Translations under genes and position numbers: made by a program | NCBI GenBank assembly: GCA_023228195.1 | Contig: JALOBR010000010.1 | Location: 1 to 24,469 of the forward strand | DNA from: Candidatus Omnitrophota bacterium | GTDB taxonomy: Bacteria; Omnitrophota; Gorgyraeia; Duberdicusellales; 4484-171 | DNA: 24,469 nucleotides | Direction of reading: 5' to 3' | Notes under the pieces: generated by a model | What the model was told of the DNA's origin: nothing | What the model saw: the letters and a program-made list of their open reading frames with translations, nothing else | The model's database searches: none | Shown: piece by piece, positions 1 to 6,840 of the stretch | How the letters are laid out: every line of letters starts with the position of its first letter | Numbering within the stretch: the stretch's first letter is position 1

Positions 1-1
1 A

Positions 2-58
2 AGAGAGTTAAGAGATAGTTATAGCAAGATTTTATCTTTAGCCCCGGAAGTAGTCTAA
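2..58 (+). CDS. rplN: 50S ribosomal protein L14 (uL14), 3' fragment
   Basis: Only the last 18 codons and a TAA stop are inside the window. The readable tail is RELRDSYSKILSLAPEVV, which matches the conserved C-terminus of uL14 (R-E-L-R ... K-I-x-S-L-A-P-E-V). It is followed 13 bases later by rplX, the usual rplN-rplX order of the spc operon. uL14 sits at the subunit interface of the 50S particle. The 5' part of the gene lies before the window. Confidence 0.85.
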   Translation, partial: RELRDSYSKILSLAPEVV

Positions 59-71
59 AAAGGAATAAATT

Positions 72-386
72 ATGAGCTTAGGCATAAAAAAAGGTGATAA
101 AGTAATTATACTTTCAGGAAAAGACAGCGGCAAAAGCGGTAAGGTCCTTGAGATTTTTAAGGATAAATCAAGAGTGATAGTCGACGGTCTGAATCTTTCA
201 AAAAAACACATGCGGAAGCGTTCAGAAGCTGAAGTGGGAGGAATCAAAGAAATTCCTATGCCGCTGCATCTTTCAAAGGTGTCGTTATTTTGCTCAAGCT
301 GCAATAAGCCGGTAAGGTTTGGTATAAAAATATTAAAAGATAAAAACAAAATAAGGATATGCAAAAGATGTCAACAGGAGATTTAA
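72..386 (+). CDS. rplX: 50S ribosomal protein L24 (uL24), zinc-ribbon form
   Basis: This 104-residue protein initiates 50S assembly by binding the 5' part of 23S rRNA. Residues 5-35 form the KOW motif (GDKVIILSGKDSGKSGKV). The C-terminal part has two CxxC pairs, C74/C77 and C97/C100, the zinc-ribbon tail found in many bacterial uL24 proteins but absent in Escherichia coli. Length is normal for the family. The ATG is preceded by AAAAAGGA. Its 3' end overlaps the start of rplE, so the two are probably translationally coupled. Confidence 0.96.
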   Translation: MSLGIKKGDKVIILSGKDSGKSGKVLEIFKDKSRVIVDGLNLSKKHMRKRSEAEVGGIKEIPMPLHLSKVSLFCSSCNKPVRFGIKILKDKNKIRICKRCQQEI

Positions 387-937
387 AAGAAAAATATATT
401 CCACGTCTCCTTCAGCGATACCGCGAAGAAATTATCGCTAAGATGAAGGAGAAGTTTGGCTATAAAAACGCTTTAGCGGTGCCTAAGCTGGTAAAGATTG
501 TTATTAATATGGGGGTAGGTGCAGCTATAACTGATCCGAAGCTTACGGAAAAAGCTGCAGAAGAACTCGCTGTGATCGGCGGCCAAAAAGCAAAAATCTG
601 CCGTTCGCGTAAACCTATATCTAATTTTAAATTAAAAAAAGGTGTACCGGTTGGATGTTGTGTTACTTTGCGCCGTTATCGGATGTATGAATTTCTGGAT
701 AGGTTCATAACCGTTGCATCTCCGCGAATACGCGATTTTAGAGGGCTTTCTCCAAATTCATTTGATGGCAGCGGCAGTTACACCTTCGGCCTTACAGAAC
801 AAAACGTGTTTGCAGAACTTGAACCTGATAAAATTACGCGTGCTCAAGGTATGAACATAACAATTAACACAAGCGCAAAAACAGATAAAGAAGCAAAAGA
901 ATTGCTTAGCTTGTTGGGTTTTCCTTTCAGGAGGTAA
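368..937 (+). CDS. rplE: 50S ribosomal protein L5 (uL5)
   Basis: uL5 binds 5S rRNA in the central protuberance. Family hallmarks are visible: VPKLVKIVINMGVGAA near the N-terminus, the G-Q-K-A and R-K-P-I-S-N-F-K-L-K-K-G stretch, SPRIRDFRGL, and a closing LLGFPFRR. I place the start at the ATG at 368, because an AAGGA at 353-357 then sits about 10 bases upstream and the N-terminus is closer to family length. An in-frame ATG at 359 would add three residues, but its spacing to the same AAGGA is only one base. Either start overlaps the end of rplX. Confidence 0.95.
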   Translation: MSTGDLKEKYIPRLLQRYREEIIAKMKEKFGYKNALAVPKLVKIVINMGVGAAITDPKLTEKAAEELAVIGGQKAKICRSRKPISNFKLKKGVPVGCCVTLRRYRMYEFLDRFITVASPRIRDFRGLSPNSFDGSGSYTFGLTEQNVFAELEPDKITRAQGMNITINTSAKTDKEAKELLSLLGFPFRR

Positions 938-938
938 G

Positions 939-1133
939 ATGGCAACTACCGCAAAAATCGAAAAATGGAAAAAAGAAAAAATAAAACCAAAGTTTTCAAC
1001 CCGTCACAGAAACCGTTGCCGGTTATGTGGACGTCCGCGCGGTTATATAAGGGATTTTGAGCTTTGCCGTATTTGTTTTAGGCAATTAGCCTGGCAGGGG
1101 GTCATTCCGGGTTTAAAAAAAGCGAGCTGGTAA
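939..1133 (+). CDS. rpsN: 30S ribosomal protein S14, zinc-binding type Z (uS14)
   Basis: This is the short 61-64 residue form of uS14, located in the 30S head. It carries two CxxC pairs (C27/C30 and C43/C46), the signature of the zinc-binding type; the long zinc-free paralog is about 90-100 residues. The core FSTRHRNRCRLCGRPRGYIR and the GVIPGLKKASW end are typical. It starts one base after rplE, whose last codons contain the AGGAGG ribosome-binding site. A repeat-rich spacer follows before rpsH. Confidence 0.97.
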   Translation: MATTAKIEKWKKEKIKPKFSTRHRNRCRLCGRPRGYIRDFELCRICFRQLAWQGVIPGLKKASW

Positions 1134-1250
1134 TACACAGATGATCACGGATAAAAAATTACAGATAGCCAGAAATGAGAAGTCACAGATGACCACAGAT
1201 AAAAATCATCTGCGATCATCCGTTTCAAAATCTGTGCTAATCTGTGTATA
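1134..1250 (+). repeat. Nested palindromic intergenic repeat, CACAGAT type, copy 1
   Basis: The spacer is built from half-sites of the form CACAGAT-NNN-CACAGAT. The outer left arm (1134-1152, TACACAGATGATCACGGAT) pairs imperfectly with the outer right arm at about 1231-1250. An inner arm at 1184-1200 (CACAGATGACCACAGAT) pairs with about 1208-1223. The result is two nested imperfect stems. A second copy with the same layout is at 6661-6746, and a sequence variant is at 18281-18377. The repeat ends just before the AAGGAG ribosome-binding site of rpsH. Confidence 0.75.
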
Positions 1251-1262
1251 TAAGGAGATATA

Positions 1263-1658
1263 ATGAGCAGAACAGATTTAATAGCAGATGCGTTTACGAT
1301 TATCAGAAACGCCGTAAAGGTAAAAAAAGAAGACACTTTAATACCCTATTCCAAAGTGCTTTTAAAAATTTGTGAAATTCTTAAAAAAGAAGGCTACGTG
1401 GAAAATTTTAAAGAAGTTGATTTGGAGAATTTTAAAAATATAAAAGTATACTTGAAATATGACGGCAAGAAAAGCGTGCTTAGCGAAATTAAAAAGGTAT
1501 CAAAGCCGGGAAGAAGGATCTACGTCAAAAAAGAGAAAATCCCCGTTGTCTTACGCGGTTACGGCATTGCTCTTATTTCTACATCGTCAAACATGCTTAC
1601 TGATAAAGAAGCTAAAATCAAGGGTATCGGCGGAGAATATATAGGTAAGGTTTGGTAA
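1263..1658 (+). CDS. rpsH: 30S ribosomal protein S8 (uS8)
   Basis: uS8 binds helix 21 of 16S rRNA and is the usual translational repressor of the spc operon. The 131-residue length fits the family. Visible hallmarks are the N-terminal D-x-I-A-D-x-F-T-x-I-R-N-A, the KPGRRIYV segment near the middle, and the C-terminal GIALISTSSNMLTDKEAK followed by GG-x-x-x-G-K-V-W. The ATG at 1263 follows AAGGAG with good spacing. Its stop codon lies inside a long inverted repeat (1654-1716). Confidence 0.96.
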   Translation: MSRTDLIADAFTIIRNAVKVKKEDTLIPYSKVLLKICEILKKEGYVENFKEVDLENFKNIKVYLKYDGKKSVLSEIKKVSKPGRRIYVKKEKIPVVLRGYGIALISTSSNMLTDKEAKIKGIGGEYIGKVW

Positions 1659-1716
1659 GTGAAGCAACAACTTTTCAAGGCGAAAGCCGCCGAAAAGTTA
1701 CTTAGCTGAACTTACC
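1654..1716 (+). promoter_or_regulatory. Large inverted repeat spanning the rpsH stop codon
   Basis: A perfect 8-bp stem AACTTTTC (1669-1676) / GAAAAGTT (1692-1699) encloses an inner GGCG/CGCC pair. Outside it, GGTAAGT (1654-1660) pairs with ACTTACC (1710-1716). Together they form a long hairpin that includes the rpsH TAA. There is no run of T after it, so it does not look like an intrinsic terminator. RNA processing, stability or an autoregulatory role are possible. Confidence 0.5.
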
Positions 1717-1764
1717 CTCACGCCAATTTTTATAAATGTGTGTGGGAAGAAAAAATGGTGTGGA

Positions 1765-1825
1765 GGTTAATTCGACTAAACATTTTTTCAGACAGGAAGC
1801 TTGAAAAAATACAAGTCTCATTAAA
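1765..1825 (+). repeat. Dispersed hairpin repeat (TTTTTC/GAAAAA family), copy 1
   Basis: The element runs from GGTTAATTCG to CTCATTAAA. Its core is a perfect 9-bp stem, ATTTTTTCA (1782-1790) and TGAAAAAAT (1802-1810), around an 11-base loop containing ACAGGAA. The block AGCTTGAAAAAATAC (1799-1813) recurs exactly on the minus strand at 17415-17429. The flanks GG(A/T)TAATTC and CTCATTAAA recur in the other copies. It ends five bases before the rplF start codon. Confidence 0.7.
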
Positions 1826-1830
1826 ATAAT

Positions 1831-2370
1831 ATGTCAAGAATAGGAAAACAGCCAATTCAGTTGTCTAAAGGGGTTAAAGCAAGTTTTTCTAACGGTAGCC
1901 TATCAATAGAAGGTGCAAAAGGAAAGCTAAGTTTAAATATTCCTCAAGGAGTAATTCTGGAGCTTTCTAGCGATAAGATAATAGTTAAAAGAGAAAGCGA
2001 AGAAAAACAGGTACGAAGTTCCCATGGCACCGTAAGGGCGATAATCGCCAACATGGTTAAAGGTGTTGTTGATGGCTATAAAAAAGAACTTGATATAGTT
2101 GGCACGGGATATAAAGCGGTAATGAAAGGAACGAATTTAGTTTTGGCTATGGGGTTTTCGCACCCGGTAGAAATACCTATTTCAAAGGATTTAAAAGTTA
2201 CCGTGCCTAATCCAAACCGTATTATAGTTGAATGCGCGGATAGGCAAAAATTAGGACAATTTGCAGCGTCGCTACGCAAGATTTATCCGCCTGAGCCCTA
2301 TAAAGGCAAAGGTATCAGATATGTAGGCGAAGAAGTAAAGAAAAAATTAGGAAAAGCTTTAGCTAAATAA
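1831..2370 (+). CDS. rplF: 50S ribosomal protein L6 (uL6)
   Basis: uL6 binds near the factor-binding region of the 50S subunit. It has the two homologous halves of the family: MSRIGKQPI at the start, then VKGVVDGYKKELDIVGTGYK, and the C-terminal RIIVECADRQKLGQFAA with KIYPPEPYKGKGIRYVGE. At 179 residues it has the standard length. I see no Shine-Dalgarno sequence upstream of the ATG: the upstream bases belong to the hairpin repeat and an A/T-rich CTCATTAAAATAAT. Confidence 0.96.
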   Translation: MSRIGKQPIQLSKGVKASFSNGSLSIEGAKGKLSLNIPQGVILELSSDKIIVKRESEEKQVRSSHGTVRAIIANMVKGVVDGYKKELDIVGTGYKAVMKGTNLVLAMGFSHPVEIPISKDLKVTVPNPNRIIVECADRQKLGQFAASLRKIYPPEPYKGKGIRYVGEEVKKKLGKALAK

Positions 2371-2413
2371 TCATTTCAAAAACATTAGAATAAACAAGTA
2401 AGGGAGATGTAAG

Positions 2414-2767
2414 GTGAAATTACCGCAAAGAGAAAGAAGGCATAAGAGAGTAACAAGAAAAGTACAAGGAACCGCCGTTAAACCCAGAATGGTTGTTTTC
2501 CGCAGCAAGAAGCATATTTATGCACAGCTGGTAAAAGACGATGCCAATATGGTAATTGCCGGTTGTTCTACTTTGAGCAAAGAATTTAAAGCTAAAAATA
2601 TGAAAAGCGGAGACAGAGAAGCTGCTAAAGAAATAGGCAAGCTTATAGCCGCTAAAGCCATATCGCTTGGCATAAAAGAGGTTTGTTTTGATAGGGCAGG
2701 GTATAAATATCACGGAAGAGTGCAGGCTCTATCGGACGGAGCAAGAGAAGGAGGGCTAAAATTTTGA
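2414..2767 (+). CDS. rplR: 50S ribosomal protein L18 (uL18)
   Basis: uL18 binds 5S rRNA with uL5 in the central protuberance. The 117-residue protein has a basic N-terminus (RERRHKRVTRK), then PRMVVFRSKKHIYAQLVKDD, and the C-terminal VCFDRAGYKYHGRVQALSDGAREGGL, all diagnostic. It starts with GTG at 2414 behind a GGGAG. Its stop overlaps the TTG start of rpsE by four bases (TTGA). Confidence 0.96.
   Translation: MKLPQRERRHKRVTRKVQGTAVKPRMVVFRSKKHIYAQLVKDDANMVIAGCSTLSKEFKAKNMKSGDREAAKEIGKLIAAKAISLGIKEVCFDRAGYKYHGRVQALSDGAREGGLKF
2748..2755 (+). promoter_or_regulatory. Ribosome-binding site fixing the TTG start of rpsE
   Basis: AAGGAGGG lies eight bases upstream of the TTG at 2764. This strong site within the end of rplR supports initiation at TTG rather than at a later ATG, and gives a TTGA stop-start overlap. 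Confidence 0.6.
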
Positions 2768-3249
2768 GCGGTACAAATTTCACAAAACAAACAGAGGTTC
2801 AAACCGAATCCAGGGAAAAGGTTTTTATTGAAAAGGTTATTTTTATAAATAGGGTAACTAAAGTAACCAAGGGTGGAAAGAATATGGCCTTTTCGGCGCT
2901 GGTTGTGGTTGGAGATACAGATGGTTCGGCGGGCTTTGCGCTTGGCAAAGCAAACGAGGTAGCAGAAGCCATAAAGAAAGGAATTAAAAGAGCCAAAAAG
3001 AAATTGGTGGTTATAAATAGAAAAGATACAACAATACCTCATGAGGTTTATGGTCATTTCGGGGCTGTCCAGATACTTCTTAAGCCGGCCTCTAAGGGAA
3101 CAGGAGTTATAGCTTCATCGACGATACGTTCCATATGCGAATGCGCAGGTATTCATGATATTCTAACGAAGATATTAAAAAAATCTACAAATCCGATAAA
3201 TGTGGTTAAGGCCACCTTTATGGGATTTAACCAATTAAAGAAGGCATAA
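2764..3249 (+). CDS. rpsE: 30S ribosomal protein S5 (uS5)
   Basis: uS5 acts in decoding fidelity on the back of the 30S subunit. The N-terminal double-stranded-RNA-binding domain is seen in VIFINRVTKVTKGGKNMAFS and ALVVVGDTDGSAGFALGKA, followed by EVAEAIKKGIKRAKKKL. The C-terminal domain has GTGVIAS, CECAGIHDILTK and NVVKATFMGF. Length is 161 residues. The TTG start is chosen because of the strong ribosome-binding site at 2748-2755. It is followed two bases later by rplO, without the usual rpmD. Confidence 0.95.
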   Translation: MSGTNFTKQTEVQTESREKVFIEKVIFINRVTKVTKGGKNMAFSALVVVGDTDGSAGFALGKANEVAEAIKKGIKRAKKKLVVINRKDTTIPHEVYGHFGAVQILLKPASKGTGVIASSTIRSICECAGIHDILTKILKKSTNPINVVKATFMGFNQLKKA

Positions 3250-3251
3250 TT

Positions 3252-3707
3252 ATGGATTTATCCAAAATAAAAATAAGAACAAAACGGAAAACCACAAAAC
3301 GATTAGGAAGAGGATCGGGTAGTGGATGGGGAAAGACCGCAGGAAGGGGAAACAAAGGCGCAGGTTCAAGGAGTGGTAATGTTTGGCCATATGTAGGTTT
3401 TAATGGAGGTAACATCCCTTACGCACGTAAAATGCCTAAGCGCGGATTTAACGTTTACGCAAAAGAATGTTTCCAGGTGGTTAATCTTTTCGCCATACAA
3501 GAAAAGATTAAAAATGTCAAAGAGATAGGCCCGGAAGCATTAAAAGACGCAAAACTTATAAAAGATATAGATATGCCAATAAAAATACTTGCCGACATAA
3601 AAGACAAATTGGCTGTGAAGGCTATTTTTAAAGCGGATAAATTTTCCGAGAAAGCCAGAAAAATTATCGAAGAAGCTGGAGGAGAGGCTCAGTGTTTGAA
3701 GCGGTAA
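3252..3707 (+). CDS. rplO: 50S ribosomal protein L15 (uL15)
   Basis: uL15 is a late-assembly 50S protein. The basic, glycine-rich N-terminus (KRLGRGSGSGWGKTAGRGNK, with GAGSRSG following) and the segment GFNGGNIPYARKMPKRGF are diagnostic. The C-terminal half (residues about 80-151) is the globular domain ending FSEKARKIIEEAGG. Length of 151 is normal. Its last 16 bases overlap the GTG start of secY, whose ribosome-binding site GGAGGAG lies in the rplO coding sequence. Confidence 0.95.
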   Translation: MDLSKIKIRTKRKTTKRLGRGSGSGWGKTAGRGNKGAGSRSGNVWPYVGFNGGNIPYARKMPKRGFNVYAKECFQVVNLFAIQEKIKNVKEIGPEALKDAKLIKDIDMPIKILADIKDKLAVKAIFKADKFSEKARKIIEEAGGEAQCLKR

Positions 3708-5047
3708 AAAATATATTTAAAATAGAGGAGTTAAAGAAAAAGATTCTTATAACCCTTTCTCTTCTTATAGTATACAGGGTAGGCTGCTATATCCCGACCC
3801 CCGGCATAGATACTTTTGCCTTAAATAGGTTTTTTGAAAATCTTGCTAAAACCCAAGGGCAAACTTTACTTGGTATACTTGGCATTTTTACAGGCGGCGC
3901 CTTAGACCGGTTGAGCATATTTGCTTTGGGCGTTATGCCGTATATCTCAAGTTCAATTATTATGCAGTTGTTAACTGCGGTAATTCCTGCGCTTGAGAGG
4001 CTCGCAAAAGAAGGCAAAGCTGGTTACGAAAAAATAAACCAATATACAAGGTATTTGACTTTCTTTCTTTGCGTAGTACAGGGCTTGTTCCTGGCTATGT
4101 GGCTTGAAAACCCGAATAATTTTCAGGGCATCAGTATGGTCCATGACCCCGGAATTGTTTTTAAATTTATCACGGTGCTGACCCTTACATGCGGAACAGT
4201 TTTTATTATGTGGCTTGGAGAGCAAATACAGGAAAGAGGCATAGGTAACGGCATATCCCTTATTATTATGACGAGTATTATTTCAAGAATACCTTCGTCT
4301 CTTTATCAACTGTATCTTTTGTATTCGCCTTTTGATGCTTCAAAAAGGCAAATTCCTGTAACTACGCTTATCGCTTTGCTCGTTTTGTGGGTTTTGGTGG
4401 TTATGGCGGTTATACTTTTTACGCAGGCACAAAGAAGAATTCCTGTTCAATATGGAAAACGCGTGGTTGGAAGGCGCGTTTACGGCGGCCAGAGCACATA
4501 TCTGCCAATAAGAGTTGATATGTCCGGAGTTATCGCGATAATTTTCGCGCAAAGCGTTATCCTTTTTCCGGCAACGCTTGCAACGTTTTTGCCGAAAAAA
4601 TTTAAAATAGTAAATTTTTTACAGACGCTTCTTCAGGAACGCGGTTTATGGTATAACGTGATTTACGTTGCGCTGATATTTTTCTTTATGTATTTTTATA
4701 CAGCCATAGTTTTTAACCCCCAGGAAATATCAAATAATCTGAAAAAATACGGCGGTTTCATCCCCGGGATACGGCCGGGGAGGACTACCGGAGAGTATCT
4801 TGATTTTATTGCGACCAGAATTGTTTTTGTCGGAGCTTTGTATGTATCTTTGGTCGCAATATTTCCTAATTTTATTATGCGCATATTCAACGTGCCAAGT
4901 TACGCTCTCGCATCGTTTTTTGGAGGCACAACGCTTTTGATTATGATTGGCGTTGTCTTAGATACGATGAAGCAGATAGAGGGGCAACTTATGGTCCGCC
5001 ACTATGAAGGTTTTATTAAGGGTAGCTCTTTAAAATCAAGGCGTTAA
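3692..5047 (+). CDS. secY: Preprotein translocase subunit SecY
   Basis: SecY forms the protein-conducting channel of the Sec translocon in the inner membrane. At 451 residues with ten expected hydrophobic segments it is full length. Diagnostic stretches are YRVGCYIPTPGID in the first membrane segment, ALGVMPYISSSIIMQLL in the lateral gate, the cytoplasmic loop PVQYGKRVVGRRVYGGQSTY, and GFIPGIRPGRTTGEYLD. The GTG start at 3692 overlaps rplO and has GGAGGAG at 3678-3684. It sits in its standard place between rplO and adk. Confidence 0.97.
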   Translation: MFEAVKNIFKIEELKKKILITLSLLIVYRVGCYIPTPGIDTFALNRFFENLAKTQGQTLLGILGIFTGGALDRLSIFALGVMPYISSSIIMQLLTAVIPALERLAKEGKAGYEKINQYTRYLTFFLCVVQGLFLAMWLENPNNFQGISMVHDPGIVFKFITVLTLTCGTVFIMWLGEQIQERGIGNGISLIIMTSIISRIPSSLYQLYLLYSPFDASKRQIPVTTLIALLVLWVLVVMAVILFTQAQRRIPVQYGKRVVGRRVYGGQSTYLPIRVDMSGVIAIIFAQSVILFPATLATFLPKKFKIVNFLQTLLQERGLWYNVIYVALIFFFMYFYTAIVFNPQEISNNLKKYGGFIPGIRPGRTTGEYLDFIATRIVFVGALYVSLVAIFPNFIMRIFNVPSYALASFFGGTTLLIMIGVVLDTMKQIEGQLMVRHYEGFIKGSSLKSRR

Positions 5048-5069
5048 TTTTGTAAAAAAAAGGAAACAC

Positions 5070-5696
5070 GTGAAAATAATTCTTTTTGGCGCACCCGGTT
5101 CCGGCAAAGGTACCCAGGCAATAGTTCTTAGTGAGCATTATAAATTAAAACGTATATCTTTGGGTGATATTTTCAGAGAAGAAGTTAAAAAAGACAGTTC
5201 TCTTGGAAAAGAAGTTAAAAGTTATATGGAAAAGGGGTTGTTGGTTCCGGATGCCCTGGTTTCAAAGGTAGTAGAAGAAAACCTTAACGAAGAAAACTTT
5301 ATACTCGACGGCTATCCGCGTAATCTTAACCAGGCAAAAACACTGGATAAGATTTTAGAAAAAAAAGGCGAGAGCGTTGACGCTTTCATTTATCTTGAAG
5401 TTGACGAGCCGACGATTTTGGAGCGTCTTACGAAAAGGCTTGTTTGTAAAAAGTGCGGGGCAAACTATCATATGGTAAATATGCCTTCTAAAAAAACAGG
5501 CATATGCGATAGTTGCGGTTCTGAGTTGATTCAAAGAAAGGATGATACTCCCGAGGTTATCAAGAAACGTTGGGAAGTTTTTCTTAACGAAAACAAGAGC
5601 CTGTTGGATTATTATAAAACTAAAAATAAACTTATTGCGATAGATGCACGGGGCAATAAGGATATTGTTTTAGAGCGCATAAAAAAGTTGTTATGA
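5070..5696 (+). CDS. adk: Adenylate kinase with zinc-type LID domain
   Basis: The enzyme converts ATP and AMP to two ADP. The P-loop GAPGSGKGTQ is at residues 7-16, the AMP-binding LDGYPRN at 79-85, and RKDDTPE at 156-162. The LID domain carries two CxxC pairs, C126/C129 and C146/C149, the zinc-binding form common in Gram-positive and deep-branching bacteria. Length of 208 is near the family norm of about 215. It uses a GTG start behind AAAAAAGGA, and its stop overlaps map by four bases (ATGA). Confidence 0.97.
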   Translation: MKIILFGAPGSGKGTQAIVLSEHYKLKRISLGDIFREEVKKDSSLGKEVKSYMEKGLLVPDALVSKVVEENLNEENFILDGYPRNLNQAKTLDKILEKKGESVDAFIYLEVDEPTILERLTKRLVCKKCGANYHMVNMPSKKTGICDSCGSELIQRKDDTPEVIKKRWEVFLNENKSLLDYYKTKNKLIAIDARGNKDIVLERIKKLL

Positions 5697-6445
5697 TCGA
5701 AGGGCTTTCTAACGAAGAAATTGCTTGTATGCGGCAAGCTGGTCGCGTAGCAGCTCTTATCTTAAAGAAGCTGGGGAAATGTGTTAGGCCGGGCGTAACA
5801 ACAAAATATATAGAAGAAAGTTTTGACAATTATCTTAAAGAATACCCCGGAATGGATTCCGCGTTTAAGGGGTTTATGGGTTATCCCGCATCTTTATGCG
5901 TATCCATAAACGATGAAGTTATACACGGTATCCCCTCAGATAAGCGAGAAATTTGTGAGGGCGATCTGGTTAGTATAGACTTAGGGATAAAGTATAAAGG
6001 GCTCTTTGTAGATACAGCATATACCTATATCGCAGGCAGAGCTCATCCGTCTGCAAAAAAACTTCATAAAGCGTCTCTTAAGTCGCTTTATGAGGGTATA
6101 AAAAAGGCAAAGTCGCAGGCGACCACGGGAGATATCGGAAGTGCCGTGCAAAGGTTTATTGAAAAACAGGGATTTGCGGTCGTCAGGCAGTTTGTCGGCC
6201 ACGGTATAGGAAAAAAATTGCATCAGTACCCGGAAGTGCCTAATTTTGGTACCCCCGGCAAAGGCGAAAAGCTTTTTGAAGGTATGGCTATTGCGATTGA
6301 ACCGATGGTTGCGGCCGGTAGTTTCGATGTTGAGGTGGCCAGCGATGGCTGGACGGCGAAGACAAAAGACGGTTCATTATCCGCTCATTTTGAACATACG
6401 ATAGCCATAACAAAGAAAGGTCCTGTGATTTTAACTCGAATATGA
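5693..6445 (+). CDS. map: Methionine aminopeptidase, type I
   Basis: The enzyme removes the initiator methionine from nascent proteins. The five metal ligands of the pita-bread fold are in place: D96 (SIDLG), D107 (VDTAY), H170 (GHGIG), E203 (IEPM) and E234 (HFEHT), with the substrate-contacting H78 (VIHGI). Length of 250 matches the short bacterial type I enzyme without an N-terminal extension. It overlaps adk upstream and infA downstream by ATGA, so the three are likely translated as a coupled set. Confidence 0.97.
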   Translation: MIEGLSNEEIACMRQAGRVAALILKKLGKCVRPGVTTKYIEESFDNYLKEYPGMDSAFKGFMGYPASLCVSINDEVIHGIPSDKREICEGDLVSIDLGIKYKGLFVDTAYTYIAGRAHPSAKKLHKASLKSLYEGIKKAKSQATTGDIGSAVQRFIEKQGFAVVRQFVGHGIGKKLHQYPEVPNFGTPGKGEKLFEGMAIAIEPMVAAGSFDVEVASDGWTAKTKDGSLSAHFEHTIAITKKGPVILTRI

Positions 6446-6657
6446 AAGAAGAACTTATAGAAGTTGAGGGAGAAATTGTAGAAGCGCTCCCTAATGCTAT
6501 GTTTCGGGTAAAACTTGATAACGGCCATATAGTTCTTACTCATGTTTCGGGAAAAATGCGTATGCATTTTATAAGGATTCTTCCGGGAGACAAAGTAAAA
6601 GTTGAGCTTTCTCCTTACGATTTAACAAGAGGGAGAATAACTTATAGGTATAAATGA
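6442..6657 (+). CDS. infA: Translation initiation factor IF-1
   Basis: IF-1 occupies the ribosomal A site during initiation. The 71-residue protein is a single S1/OB fold with the conserved GEIVEALPNAMFRVKLDNGH, then VSGKMRM, RILPGDKVKVELSPYDLTRG and RITYRYK. It starts inside the map stop codon (ATGA). The long spacer after it separates this transcript part from rpmJ and the alpha-type genes. Confidence 0.97.
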   Translation: MKEELIEVEGEIVEALPNAMFRVKLDNGHIVLTHVSGKMRMHFIRILPGDKVKVELSPYDLTRGRITYRYK

Positions 6658-6660
6658 CAA

Positions 6661-6746
6661 GCACAGATGACTACAGATTGTAAATCACAGATGATCGCAG
6701 ATGATTTTATCTGTGATTATCTGTTTCCAAATCTGCGCTAATCTGT
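6661..6746 (+). repeat. Nested palindromic intergenic repeat, CACAGAT type, copy 2
   Basis: This copy has the same four-half-site plan as the one at 1134-1250. The outer arm CACAGATGACTACAGAT (from 6662) pairs imperfectly with the arm ending ATCTGT at 6746. The inner arm CACAGATGATCGCAGAT pairs with ATCTGTGATTATCTGT around a TTTT-containing loop. It starts just after the infA stop codon. Confidence 0.75.
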
Positions 6747-6767
6747 CCCGTTTCCTAATATATGATT

Positions 6768-6820
6768 ATTAAGGTGTGGGACGCCCCGAACCTTAATATA
6801 TTTATATAAGGTAACGGGGC
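6768..6820 (+). promoter_or_regulatory. Two competing hairpins in the rpmJ leader
   Basis: Hairpin A pairs ATTAAGGT (6768-6775) with ACCTTAAT (6790-6797), a perfect 8-bp stem. Hairpin B pairs GCCCCG-A-ACCTTA (6783-6795) with TAAGGT-AA-CGGGGC (6807-6820), two 6-bp blocks split by a small internal loop. Both use ACCTTA at 6790-6795, so they cannot form together. No T-run follows hairpin B; the rpmJ ribosome-binding site AAAAAAGGA comes after it. The layout recalls attenuator or translational-control leaders. Confidence 0.5.
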
Positions 6821-6840
6821 TGTGTAAAAAAGGAATAAAA

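Noticed and set aside
359..367. Upstream ATG for rplE
   Set aside because: The only ribosome-binding-like AAGGA is one base away, too close. The ATG at 368 has workable spacing and a more typical N-terminus.
1134..1250. CRISPR array
   Set aside because: The repeats are short, imperfect and arranged as palindromes without regular unique spacers, and no cas gene is in the window.
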